The notes beneath the pieces are model-generated. The model did no database searches, was not told where the DNA came from, and saw only the letters and a list, made by a program, of their open reading frames with translations. A program made the translations under genes and the position numbers. Of a stretch of 40,688 nt of DNA, positions 7,270 through 14,742 are shown piece by piece; position 1 is the first letter of the stretch, and every line of letters begins with the position of its first letter. Source of the stretch: a virus; the IMG/VR virus record IMGVR_UViG_3300050118_000028, positions 1-40,688 of that record; one strand, given 5' to 3'.

Positions 7270-7748
7270 CTCCGAAGCCAGCAGAGCTGGGCTACATCGC
7301 TCCGCCGAAGACGCAGCCCGAAGGCGGAGACGCGTGGGAGAGATTCATCTCCCACGAACCCCTCACGCCGGAACTCGACGAGGCCATGCGGGGCACAGCG
7401 CCGGTCGAACCGGAGGAGCGACGCGCGACCAGGACGGACCGAAAAAATCCAGATCGCGAGCTGCTGCAGGAAGAACGTCAGGCTCTCCATCGCCTGGTCG
7501 CAAAGCGCGATCCTGGCTGGGAAGTTGTACTCCGCATTGAGGAAAGACTCTTGAATGCATTCAGGCGCTCTGCTATGGTCCTCAGTGAGCAAAACCCCCT
7601 CCGGAATCAGGAAAGCGTCGCGACTGCCTGGGCGAACGTGGGGCTTTTAAAGGACTTGCGGAAAACTCGGGACAGGATCATCGAGGAAGAGTTGGCGACC
7701 CTCGAAAACAGGACAGCCAAGAAGAGGGCAGGAGCAAAGGCCAAATGA
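7266..7748 (+). CDS. Hypothetical charged helical protein
   Basis: This is a 160-residue protein overlapping the portal stop (ATGA). It is highly charged: the N-terminal half is Pro/Glu/Arg-rich and the C-terminal half (about residues 65-155) is predicted helical, ending in 'KKRAGAKAK'. It has no membrane segments or catalytic motifs. Its place between portal and scaffold-like gene suggests a head-assembly role, but I do not recognise a family. Confidence 0.6.
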   Translation: MTPKPAELGYIAPPKTQPEGGDAWERFISHEPLTPELDEAMRGTAPVEPEERRATRTDRKNPDRELLQEERQALHRLVAKRDPGWEVVLRIEERLLNAFRRSAMVLSEQNPLRNQESVATAWANVGLLKDLRKTRDRIIEEELATLENRTAKKRAGAKAK

Positions 7749-8596
7749 AGGGCTACTACAGCGACACCAAGCCGACTGGCGACCCAGTAACCGTGGGGCT
7801 GCTCTGTTGGATTTCGGATTATACCGACGAGGGCCTGGGCAAGGTCGCGACCTATGGCCACACGGAGCTCGAAATCACCGAGAAGCTCGCCAGGCAGAAT
7901 GCCCACGCGCAAATGGTCATCGCCCAGCAGCGCGCGACGCCGCCGCCCGCAGCGGCTCCCGCCCCGGCGCCCACGCCTGCAGTTCGCGGGCGCGTCCCCC
8001 TCACCGCCGATCAGAGAATCAAGCTGACCGCAGACCTCGACAATCCAGCGACAGCGGGCCGCGCCGTGGTGGAGCTGCTCGAAGACACCACCGGGCTGAG
8101 CGTGCAGGACCTGCAGCAGGACAAGTTCAACCGGATGTTTCAGGACTGGCTGGTCGCGCATCCGGAGTTTCCGCGCGGCATTCGCGTGAACGTGCGCCTG
8201 CTCCTGCTCGAAGCCGAGCGGCACGCGGGAAGTCATACCAAAATCACACCGCAGACACTCGACGCGGTGTTTCAGCAACTGCAAAGCGGCGGCGACCTCC
8301 TGGCAGAGATGCCTGTGGAGGACGAACCCTCCGACCCTGCAAGCCCTCAACCCTCTGCGACGCGCGCTGGTGAGAGCCAGCCTCCGCCGTCGACAAGGCC
8401 ACGCGTAGTAGCGACGACGACACACCGCACCACCCGGATGGCGTCTGCCGCTGCACCTCAGTTCAAGCCGAAATACACGCGTGAGCAGATCGACGGAATG
8501 TCCGCCGCAGAAAACAGGCGTCTCATCGACGACCCGGACTATAACGCTTCGGTTGAGTACTATTACCCGTCTTCCGCCTCTCGCGCGCGGGCGTAA
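7745..8596 (+). CDS. Putative scaffolding protein
   Basis: The protein has 283 residues, translationally coupled to the previous gene (ATGA). Positions about 60-80 are Pro/Ala-rich; the middle (80-190) is helical; residues 200-245 are low complexity. The C-terminal helix contains 'KYTREQIDGMSAAENRRLIDDPDYN'-type sequence (about 250-275), a pattern often found at the C-terminus of proteins encoded immediately before the major capsid gene. Scaffolding proteins there bind coat protein through a short charged helix. Assignment rests on position, disorder and this C-terminus. Confidence 0.55.
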   Translation: MKGYYSDTKPTGDPVTVGLLCWISDYTDEGLGKVATYGHTELEITEKLARQNAHAQMVIAQQRATPPPAAAPAPAPTPAVRGRVPLTADQRIKLTADLDNPATAGRAVVELLEDTTGLSVQDLQQDKFNRMFQDWLVAHPEFPRGIRVNVRLLLLEAERHAGSHTKITPQTLDAVFQQLQSGGDLLAEMPVEDEPSDPASPQPSATRAGESQPPPSTRPRVVATTTHRTTRMASAAAPQFKPKYTREQIDGMSAAENRRLIDDPDYNASVEYYYPSSASRARA

Positions 8597-8617
8597 CTTC
8601 CCGCAGGAGAGAACAGA

Positions 8618-9799
8618 GTGAGACTCGATCGCATCGAGAAGATGAGCCTGTGGCTCGTCCGATTCGTTTGGTGGCCACTGCTCCAGCTCATCGCCGCGCT
8701 GGGCGGTTCCATCTTCGTGGCTGGCCGGCTGGCGCTTAGCGCCGCCGCGCTCCAGTCGCACGCCGCAATCTGCAACGATGGGCCGTCGCCCACCTCGATG
8801 CAGACCGGCAATATGCCGCAGGCCAAGTACACCATCCACTACAACAAAGCGTTTATGCAGTGGCTGGCGGCTAACCTCGTGCATCTCCGTCTCTGCACCC
8901 GCATGACGATGCCGGAAAAGAGTGGTCTGACTTTCCGCAACTTCATGCTCGTGCCCATCGGCCCGAACCTTCAGCAACAGACCGAGGGCACCATCGGCGA
9001 CCCCATCACCGTCGACGCCGATTTCCGCGATATCGTCATGGGCCAGTGGGCGGACTATCTCAACTTCTCCGACCTCACCTTCATGACCTCGATTTCGGAC
9101 GACCTCACCAACTACCGGCAGATGATGGCCTATCGTCTCGCTCAGACAATCGACGACCTCATCATGGTGAACTTCGACTATCTCCGCACCCTGGACTCGA
9201 ACACCGCCAACCAGGATTCGCTCACGGGTCCGCTCTATCCGTTCACCAAACAAATCATCGAGCAGATGCCGGCGAGCCTCTTCGGCGCAAAAGTACTGCC
9301 GATGTCCGAGGGTGGTTTCCTGGGCAAAATCCACCCGTTCTTTGTCGGCGACATGGTCGCGCTCGACAACAGCAACAATTCGGTGGTGGACATCCTGAAG
9401 CACACCCAGGACGGCCAGGTGATGCTGCGCGAGCTGACGGACGAGGACAAGGGCCAGACGCCGATCAAAATTCTGGAGCTGCAGGGCTGCAAGTGGCTCA
9501 GCTCGACCAACTGCACCCAGACGACGAACTGGCAGGGTTCGGGGCTGACCGCTCTGAGCACCTACTGCGCAGGCTACCAGGCAATGATTTTCGTCAACCT
9601 GCCGAGCGCGCGTCACACCGACCCGCATCCCCGCTGGGAAAACATGGACCTGTGGGCAGGCCAGTATGCCCGTTCGTCCTACGATCCCGCCGGCGTGATC
9701 GCGGCCGGAACCAGCTACAACACCATCCTGGGCATCGGTCCGCCGCCTGACACGGTGAGCCGCGCTCGCATCGCAAAGGCCGTCCCGCAGACGACCTAA
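8618..9799 (+). CDS. Major capsid protein, N4-gp56-like, with hydrophobic N-terminal extension
   Basis: This is a 393-residue protein; GTG 8618 follows AGGAG by 8 bases. From residue 61 ('MQTGNMPQAKYTIHYNKAF') it follows the N4-gp56 capsid family: 'MPEKSGLTFRNFMLVPIGPN', 'LTEG'-like 'QTEGTIGDPITVDADFRDI', 'VMGQWADYLNFSDLTFMTSIS' and 'LAQTIDDLIMVNFDYLRTLD'. Residues 10-47 are an unusual hydrophobic stretch ('LWLVRFVWWPLLQLIAALGG') that looks like a membrane or signal segment. ATG 8798 could be the family's usual start, but it has no good ribosome binding site, whereas GTG 8618 does. A hairpin follows the gene. Confidence 0.8.
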   Translation: MRLDRIEKMSLWLVRFVWWPLLQLIAALGGSIFVAGRLALSAAALQSHAAICNDGPSPTSMQTGNMPQAKYTIHYNKAFMQWLAANLVHLRLCTRMTMPEKSGLTFRNFMLVPIGPNLQQQTEGTIGDPITVDADFRDIVMGQWADYLNFSDLTFMTSISDDLTNYRQMMAYRLAQTIDDLIMVNFDYLRTLDSNTANQDSLTGPLYPFTKQIIEQMPASLFGAKVLPMSEGGFLGKIHPFFVGDMVALDNSNNSVVDILKHTQDGQVMLRELTDEDKGQTPIKILELQGCKWLSSTNCTQTTNWQGSGLTALSTYCAGYQAMIFVNLPSARHTDPHPRWENMDLWAGQYARSSYDPAGVIAAGTSYNTILGIGPPPDTVSRARIAKAVPQTT

Positions 9800-9810
9800 G
9801 CGGTTACAAA

Positions 9811-9840
9811 TCTCACGGGTGCGTCACCGCGCCCGTGAGA
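9811..9840 (+). terminator. Hairpin after the major capsid gene
   Basis: TCTCACGGG (9811-9819) pairs perfectly with CCCGTGAGA (9832-9840); an inner GCG/CGC pair extends the stem. The next bases are ATTTC, not a T tract, so it may protect the capsid mRNA 3' end or act as a partial terminator. Confidence 0.55.
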
Positions 9841-9874
9841 ATTTCAACCCCCAATGTCGGCAAAGGAGCGAGAG

Positions 9875-10561
9875 ATGGCGGAAGACAAAAAGAAACAGGC
9901 CCCCGATGAGATGGCCGCGGAGAACGAGCTGCTTCGGAATCAGATCCTGCGCGTTCAGCTTGAAACGGCGCAGATCGGGCTCGAACAGCAGAAACAAACC
10001 AACGAGGCGTGGCACCAGAAGGAAGAGGAGCGCAAGCGTGGGAATCGTCGCCGGCAGTCGCAATTTGCCGGGGATCGCCGCGGGCGCCTCCAGCGGCAGC
10101 GGATGTGCGCGCACCGCCAGGGCGGCAACGCCGCAAGCAACGATCCACTGAAGGGCAAGGGCGACAGCGCGTTGACTCGCTCGCAGGTTTTCTTCCGGGG
10201 CAACTTTCTCATCCAGTGCAATCGCTGCGAGCTGAAGGTCCAGCGTCCCCACCCGCTCCTGCGCAAGATCGATAAAAAGCTCTACGACGCGGCCATGAGC
10301 GAATACGAGCTGCTGATCGAACTGTCGGAAAGCAACGACCTGCAGCCGATCGAGGGCACGACGTTCTCATTCACGAACGACGCCGGCCTTCCGGTATGGC
10401 CGAAGATCGATCCGAACGCGAGCGAGGGCGAAGAGATTCCCCGGCCGGAACTCCTGGGCATCACGTCCGAATCCCAGGCATACCTGCACTCGAAAAACGT
10501 GAAGCTGCCTCGCGTTCGCGCTCGCCGTCTCTCCGCGATCGCCGTCGCCGAAGAGGACTAA
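9875..10561 (+). CDS. Hypothetical head-module protein with Cys/His pair
   Basis: This 228-residue protein starts at ATG 9875, seven bases after GGAG; an earlier ATG at 9854 has no ribosome binding site. It has a charged coiled-coil N-terminus (about 1-60), a basic linker, then 'RMCAHRQGGN' followed 35 residues later by 'CNRCELKVQRPHP', which looks like a split zinc site (C-x-H ... CxxC). The C-terminal half is acidic with two short repeats of helix plus Pro. It lies directly after the capsid gene and is probably virion-associated, but no family is recognised. Confidence 0.6.
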   Translation: MAEDKKKQAPDEMAAENELLRNQILRVQLETAQIGLEQQKQTNEAWHQKEEERKRGNRRRQSQFAGDRRGRLQRQRMCAHRQGGNAASNDPLKGKGDSALTRSQVFFRGNFLIQCNRCELKVQRPHPLLRKIDKKLYDAAMSEYELLIELSESNDLQPIEGTTFSFTNDAGLPVWPKIDPNASEGEEIPRPELLGITSESQAYLHSKNVKLPRVRARRLSAIAVAEED

Positions 10562-10609
10562 ACAACCAACAGCGGACGCCGGTAGGCACCGCAGAAAGCA
10601 GGTCCGTAG

Positions 10610-11251
10610 GTGTTCGATCAGATCACGGCAGGCCCGAGCGGGCCATCCGGCGGAAACCTCAGTTCTCCCGGACTCATTTTGGACCGGACCAACAATGTGG
10701 TGCTGTCGGTCGGCGATAGCCGCATCGAATCGGCGCTCCAGTGTGTCCTGCTCGGATTGGGTCCGCAACCCGCGCTGATTACGATCACCACAGCGCAGAA
10801 CCTCATCAACCAAAACCTCGGAGCCTGGCTGCTAAACCGCACCGGCCGCCGGCTGCGCGTGCGCGGCAATGGCATCTACACGTCCGAAGGCACCAGCGCT
10901 CCTGTGCTGACCATCGCACTCGCGCTCGGTGGAACTTCGCTCGTTTCGATCGCCGCTGCCGCTGCCAGCACCACGCTGAGCACCAACATGCCGTTCAGCT
11001 TCGATTTCGAGGTGGTGACCATCACACCCGGAGCCGCGGCAGCGTCGGAGCTCGAGGCGCACGGCAGGGTTACCGCCAACATCAGCGCCAACACGCCGGC
11101 GGCAGCAGCAGTCGTCTATCTCGACGCGAACAACGCTGAAATCGCCAACATCAACCTCGAAAGCGTCCTCGCCCTAACGGTGTCGATCGCTGCGAGCGCG
11201 GCGATCACAAGCGCACAGCTTCGTAATGCAGCGATCGAGCTGCTCGCGTAG
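10610..11251 (+). CDS. Putative capsid decoration or beta-sandwich virion protein
   Basis: This is a 213-residue protein starting at GTG. It is Ala/Thr/Ser-rich with long alternating strands: 'LITITTAQNLINQNLG', 'RRLRVRGNGIYT' and 'VLTIALALGGTSLVSIAAAA'. It is low in charge and has one Cys. Position after the capsid gene and the beta-rich pattern suggest a head decoration protein. It shares strand spacing with the protein at 2300-2917. An intrinsic terminator follows, so it likely ends a transcript. Confidence 0.55.
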   Translation: MFDQITAGPSGPSGGNLSSPGLILDRTNNVVLSVGDSRIESALQCVLLGLGPQPALITITTAQNLINQNLGAWLLNRTGRRLRVRGNGIYTSEGTSAPVLTIALALGGTSLVSIAAAAASTTLSTNMPFSFDFEVVTITPGAAAASELEAHGRVTANISANTPAAAAVVYLDANNAEIANINLESVLALTVSIAASAAITSAQLRNAAIELLA

Positions 11252-11263
11252 GATTTTGCAACA

Positions 11264-11299
11264 GGGCGGGTCCCAGGTGGTGGAATCCGCCCTCTTTTT
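11264..11299 (+). terminator. Intrinsic terminator
   Basis: GGGCGG (11264-11269) pairs with CCGCCC (11287-11292), extendable by GT/AT pairs including one wobble, and is followed by TCTTTTT (11293-11299). It lies 13 bp after the stop of the decoration-like gene. Confidence 0.7.
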
Positions 11300-11334
11300 C
11301 CAGAACGGCAGCCAACCACAGGAGGTTTTTCCGA

Positions 11335-11970
11335 ATGTATCGCGACGACACAGTCTTTAAGCGAGTCATGGAGGAACTGCGCGACCTTCGCGCGCATCTG
11401 GAAATCCGCCTCAACGAAAGAGGGCTGCGCGACCTTCGCATCCACCTGGACCGGCGCCTCGAAAAGATTCATGACGAGCTACACCGGCTCGATCCGAACC
11501 CCCACTTAGCCAGCATCAAACTCCGTTTTTCGAAAGGTTCAGCAGCCATGACAGCAGTCGCAGGTCCTCTCACGCTTACAACCGCCGGGGCGAGCGCAAT
11601 CGCGTCCGTTCTCGGCTTCGATCAGTTCGGCAACCCGTTCACCGGGACCATGCCGGCCGTCACCCTCAGCTCCAGCGACACCGCCGGCGATATCGTGACC
11701 TTCGATCCATCGACAGGCCTCGTGACCGCAGTCAGTAACGGCGTCGCGAACATCACCGCATCGCTGACCACCGCGGAAGGCGTGTCCCTCACCGACACCG
11801 AAGCTGTCACCGTGGCGCTCTCTGGCGGCGGCGGCGGCACTCCCGTGCTGTCCAGCATCAAGGTGGCTTTCGACACCAGCGGAGCTCCGGCTCCGGCCAA
11901 CCCGGTTGCCAGCGCGGCAGCGGCCAACGCGGCGAAGGCGCAGGTGGCGGCGGCAGCGGCGCGGAAGTAA
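11335..11970 (+). CDS. Helix plus Ig-like (BIG2-type) virion protein
   Basis: The protein has 211 residues with an AGGAGG ribosome binding site. Residues 1-60 are charged and helical with a repeated 'LRDLRAHLEIRLNERG'/'LRDLRIHLDRRLEK' segment. Residues 68-160 resemble a bacterial Ig-like group 2 domain: 'SAIASVLGFDQFGNPFTGT', 'ITFDPSTGLVTAVSNGVANITAS'-like spacing and a Thr-rich end. A Gly5 linker and Ala-rich tail follow. Ig-like domains decorate many phage heads and bind surface sugars weakly. Role inferred from domain and position. Confidence 0.6.
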   Translation: MYRDDTVFKRVMEELRDLRAHLEIRLNERGLRDLRIHLDRRLEKIHDELHRLDPNPHLASIKLRFSKGSAAMTAVAGPLTLTTAGASAIASVLGFDQFGNPFTGTMPAVTLSSSDTAGDIVTFDPSTGLVTAVSNGVANITASLTTAEGVSLTDTEAVTVALSGGGGGTPVLSSIKVAFDTSGAPAPANPVASAAAANAAKAQVAAAAARK

Positions 11971-11989
11971 AACCCGAAGGGAGACTTGC

Positions 11990-12985
11990 GTGGGCAACAG
12001 CACTCAGACGTTTCGCCAAAAACTCGACGCACTGGCGGCGCGCGGTGTTTTTGACCCACGCAAGGCTCCTTCCGGTTACGGGGATGCGCTCACCTTCGAA
12101 ATCATCAACAATTCGATGGCGGACTTTATCTGCGAGCGCTTCAACTGGCCGTTCAACCGCTCCAACGCTACTCCGTTCGCAACGAACAGTTGGCAGCAGG
12201 ATTACCCGCAGCTCGCGCAACCGGGAGGGCCGATCGCGTGGGGCGAAGACTGCGACCAGGTCGACGTCAACAATTCGATGAACCCGCAGCCGCTCTGGAA
12301 TGTCACCTGGCGGCGAGGTCTCAGCCGGATCCGGACCAATCTCGCGCCCGTGCAGCCTGGCAACTGGCAGATTTGCTGGATGTACAACAAGGACCTGAGT
12401 TTCGGAGCCTGGCCGGGAGCCAACACCACTTACTACCCGCTCATCACCACCGGGGTGGTGCAACAGAATCCCATCATGAGCATGGTGGACAAGAACCAAA
12501 ACCTGCTCATCGTCACAGGCTTCGGCACCACCGGCAGCGTGGCACCGTTCGCGACTGCGAACGCGCTCGAAGGTACCGTCGTGACCGATGGCAGCGTGAC
12601 CTGGACAGTGGTGAGCCCAACGTCGCAGGGATTCCGCGTCTTCCCTCTTCCGAACGCCACCGGCCCCACCTACCTCATCGTGCCGTCCTACCAGCTGGAG
12701 CCGCCTGTAATCTCGGACCTCGGAGCGACCCTCGATCCGATTCCGGACAGCTACAGCCGGCATTTCGTGCGCATCCTCGACTTCCAGTGCCAGATGGCCA
12801 GCACGGACCCGGCAAAGAAGAAGGAAGCGCTGGATGGCTACCCGCTCTACCTGAAAAGCCTGGAAGGCGCCAAAAAGCAGGGCGACAAGACGCCAAACGC
12901 TTACGGACTCGTGCCTGCAAGTTCGCCCGTAGAGAGCACGTGGCCCGGGGCATCCTTCCGGGGGACCGCAGACAGCCCATTCTAA
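11990..12985 (+). CDS. Head-tail adaptor-like structural protein A
   Basis: The protein has 331 residues. GTG 11990 is chosen because AGGGAG lies seven bases upstream; longer in-frame extensions run into the previous gene. The N-terminal 100 residues ('DALTFEIINNSMADFICERF', 'WPFNRSNATPFAT') are helical with aromatic residues. The middle has Thr/Val-rich strands and 'GTVVTDGSVTWTVV', a small beta module also found in the tail protein at 15370. The end is charged. Residues about 30-70 resemble the N-terminus of the next gene product, suggesting a tandem paralogue. Position points to a head-completion or tail-adaptor protein; the exact family is not recognised. Confidence 0.6.
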   Translation: MGNSTQTFRQKLDALAARGVFDPRKAPSGYGDALTFEIINNSMADFICERFNWPFNRSNATPFATNSWQQDYPQLAQPGGPIAWGEDCDQVDVNNSMNPQPLWNVTWRRGLSRIRTNLAPVQPGNWQICWMYNKDLSFGAWPGANTTYYPLITTGVVQQNPIMSMVDKNQNLLIVTGFGTTGSVAPFATANALEGTVVTDGSVTWTVVSPTSQGFRVFPLPNATGPTYLIVPSYQLEPPVISDLGATLDPIPDSYSRHFVRILDFQCQMASTDPAKKKEALDGYPLYLKSLEGAKKQGDKTPNAYGLVPASSPVESTWPGASFRGTADSPF

Positions 12986-13001
12986 ACGTGGAACCCCTTT
13001 T

Positions 13002-13715
13002 ATGAGCCAGGAACTCGTAGTCCAGAACACGATGAAGTGGGCTCAGCCCATCCTCAAAAATCAGGGCCTGCAGATCAATGGCCAGGAACCGGGGCTTACC
13101 TTCGCGAATTTCATCCTGCAGCGCATGATGGGGCCGCCGTTCCGCTGGAGAACCAATCGAAAAAACTTCAGTTTCCCGCTGAGCGCGGGCCTGACCGACT
13201 ACGCGATCACCGTCGCCGACCTGGGCCACATCGAATCCGACTCCGCGTGGATCGTGGACAGCACCGGAAAGCGCTTTGCCTGCAAGGGCCGGCTCACCAT
13301 GGAGCAGAGCAGCATGAGTGATCGGCCGTCCGAGTACGCGCCCGTCTACGACAACGGGGCCGGCCTGATCACTTTCCGTGTGAAGCCGGCCCCCGATTCC
13401 GGCGGCTACACCCTGTACGGCGATTACCAGGTGCGGCCGCCGCTCATCGTGAGCTTTGCTCAGCCATGGGGAACCGTATCCGACGACTTCAGCTACATCT
13501 TCAACGCCGGCTTTCTGTCGATGGGCCTCCTGCTCATCAACAGCACGCAGGCCCCGATCTGGGAGCGGTACTTCGTCGGCTCGCTGCTCAGCGCGCAGGA
13601 AGGCCTCGACCAGCAGGCCATCGACATCTTCCTGGGCCAGTGGACAAACTACTCGCGCACCATCGCCGCCGCGGCCGCCGCGCAACAGGGCGGGACCTCG
13701 GGGCGCGGCCTGTAA
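13002..13715 (+). CDS. Head-tail adaptor-like structural protein B
   Basis: This is a 237-residue protein starting at ATG 13002. Residues 8-60 carry 'MKWAQPILKNQG', 'LTFANFILQRMMGPPFRWRTNRKNF' and 'SAGLTDYAIT', a helix-Trp-Arg-Asn-strand pattern seen in adaptor proteins that contact portal and tail. The remainder has beta strands, then a C-terminal helical region 'FSYIFNAGFLSMGLLLIN' and an Ala-rich tail. It closes the block of structural genes; the accessory cassette begins 46 bp later. No exact family recognised. Confidence 0.6.
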   Translation: MSQELVVQNTMKWAQPILKNQGLQINGQEPGLTFANFILQRMMGPPFRWRTNRKNFSFPLSAGLTDYAITVADLGHIESDSAWIVDSTGKRFACKGRLTMEQSSMSDRPSEYAPVYDNGAGLITFRVKPAPDSGGYTLYGDYQVRPPLIVSFAQPWGTVSDDFSYIFNAGFLSMGLLLINSTQAPIWERYFVGSLLSAQEGLDQQAIDIFLGQWTNYSRTIAAAAAAQQGGTSGRGL

Positions 13716-13726
13716 TTACACCCTAT

Positions 13727-13762
13727 TTGCAGGCCGCGCAAAATGCCGGTATTATGCCGGTA
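13727..13762 (+). promoter_or_regulatory. Promoter and operator of the anti-defence cassette
   Basis: TTGCAG (13727-13732) and TATTAT (13750-13755) are exactly 17 bp apart. Two direct copies of ATGCCGGTAT (13743-13752 and 13754-13763) overlap the -10 with an 11-bp period, one helical turn. The same 10-mer lies in the RHH operator at 842-851. Transcription is predicted from 13762, the A of the ATG of the next gene, which has no Shine-Dalgarno sequence, so the mRNA should be leaderless. It is the only gap of any size between the head and tail genes here. Confidence 0.7.
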
Positions 13763-13983
13763 TGCCAGTCGCCAAAGGAAACCTCGATTTTGTGTTTGCC
13801 CACCACGCACCGGATGAAGCAAAGATAAAAAAGCACGAGATGATCCGGTCCCACGCCGCCGCTTTCGCCTTCGCGATTCTCGAAATGACACCGCAGTGCG
13901 CCGACCAGCAGGCCGCACTCCGCCTCGTCCGCGAAGCTATGATGACCGCCAACGCTGCGATTGCGCTGGACGGTGCTGTGTGA
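13762..13983 (+). CDS. acb2: Acb2/Tad1-hairpin-like cyclic-nucleotide sponge (anti-CBASS candidate)
   Basis: This is a 73-residue, two-helix hairpin protein. Residues 17-41 form helix 1 ('DEAKIKKHEMIRSHAAAFAF', then 'AILEM'). A short 'TPQCADQQ' turn follows, and residues 50-69 form helix 2, 'AALRLVREAMMTANAAIALD'. The helix 2 signature 'REAMMxANAAIA' and the helix 1 pattern match small phage proteins of the Acb2/Tad1 hairpin family. Characterised members form hexamers that sequester CBASS cyclic oligonucleotides, and Tad1 binds the Thoeris signal gcADPR. The gene has its own promoter and starts a cassette that also contains Tad2. Which ligand it binds cannot be told from sequence. It overlaps the next gene by one base (TGATG). 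Confidence 0.7.
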   Translation: MPVAKGNLDFVFAHHAPDEAKIKKHEMIRSHAAAFAFAILEMTPQCADQQAALRLVREAMMTANAAIALDGAV

Positions 13984-14237
13984 TGAGCGCGGCCCGAGTC
14001 GCTCCGCCACAAGACCCCTACTTCCAGTTCCACGTCACGCGCGACTGGACCGGCAAGCCGTTGAACTTCGTGGTTTGGGCGAAGCCGACCGCTCGCAAAA
14101 TCCGTGAGTCACAGTGTCAGGACCCGGCTCATCCGTGGTTCGAAATCGACGAGGATACTCTGCCGCCCGGGTTTGACCCGCCGCCAGTGGGCCACGCTTA
14201 TGTTTGTTGCGCGTGCCTGGGAGAGGTGATCGAATGA
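13983..14237 (+). CDS. Small Cys-containing accessory protein
   Basis: This is an 84-residue protein starting at ATG 13983, overlapping the previous stop by one base. It has 'YFQFHVTRDWTGKPLNFVVW' near the N-terminus, a mid 'SQCQDPAHPWFEID' and a C-terminal 'YVCCACLGEVIE'. The Cys residues plus His could form one zinc site. It is co-transcribed with the Acb2-like gene, so an anti-defence or host-takeover role is possible, but no family is recognised. Confidence 0.6.
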   Translation: MSAARVAPPQDPYFQFHVTRDWTGKPLNFVVWAKPTARKIRESQCQDPAHPWFEIDEDTLPPGFDPPPVGHAYVCCACLGEVIE

Positions 14238-14243
14238 GGCTCT

Positions 14244-14384
14244 GGAAGAGGTCCACGGATTGATTCCCAAATACATAAACCCGCAGGGAGTGGAGATGCC
14301 TGAAGGATTCGACCCGGCAAGCATTGACGCCATCGGAATCAACAGGGATGGCACTTGGATATACGCCACTCAAAAGGAAGAAGC
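14244..14384 (+). repeat. Direct repeat block A, copy 1
   Basis: These 141 bp are repeated at 14602-14742 with one substitution (A at 14270, G at 14628). The repeat includes the ribosome binding site AGGGAG and the ATG of the encoded gene, so each copy can be translated. Confidence 0.95.
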
Positions 14385-14661
14385 GTCGGCGCGTGAACAG
14401 ATGGAGCGAGGCGTGCGTAACATCAATCCCTACCTCACGGATGCCGAACTCGCCGAACTAAAAGAGCCACTGAAAGGCACCCGCGCAGCTTTGGTATGGT
14501 CGCAGGACGAAGCGGGGTGCGGTTATATTGTGGAGCTGTTTGACGAGGGGCAGCGCTTTCGAGGTGTCATGCACCCGAGAACCGCGCTCGAAATGCTCAG
14601 GGGAAGAGGTCCACGGATTGATTCCCAGATACATAAACCCGCAGGGAGTGGAGATGCCTGA
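14296..14661 (+). CDS. Duplicated accessory gene, copy 1
   Basis: The protein has 121 residues; ATG 14296 follows AGGGAG by five bases. It begins 'MPEGFDPASIDAIGINRDGT' and continues to 'WIYATQKEEA'. A variable 12-residue insert (14385-14420) follows, then a second conserved block 'INPYLTDAELAELKE' to 'GTRAA'. The unique tail 'WSQDEAGCGYIVELFDEGQR' may be the original C-terminus. The final 'GRGPRIDSQIHKPAGSGDA' is block A of copy 2 read in another frame, so the original stop was probably lost on duplication. Function unknown; the setting between two sponge genes makes it an anti-defence candidate. Confidence 0.6.
   Translation: MPEGFDPASIDAIGINRDGTWIYATQKEEASAREQMERGVRNINPYLTDAELAELKEPLKGTRAALVWSQDEAGCGYIVELFDEGQRFRGVMHPRTALEMLRGRGPRIDSQIHKPAGSGDA
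14421..14492 (+). repeat. Direct repeat block B, copy 1
   Basis: These 72 bp recur at 14761-14832 with one substitution (C at 14468, T at 14808). Blocks A and B are separated by 36 bp in copy 1 and 18 bp in copy 2, both in frame. Confidence 0.95.
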
Positions 14662-14742
14662 AGGATTCGACCCGGCAAGCATTGACGCCATCGGAATCAA
14701 CAGGGATGGCACTTGGATATACGCCACTCAAAAGGAAGAAGC
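14602..14742 (+). repeat. Direct repeat block A, copy 2
   Basis: Second copy of the 141-bp block, offset 358 bp from copy 1. The near-identity at silent and non-silent sites alike points to a recent duplication. Confidence 0.95.

Noticed and set aside
7607-9628. Long minus-strand open frame of 673 codons
   Set aside because: It lies wholly opposite the scaffold-like and capsid genes, has shuffled composition and no ribosome binding site; long antisense frames are expected at high GC.
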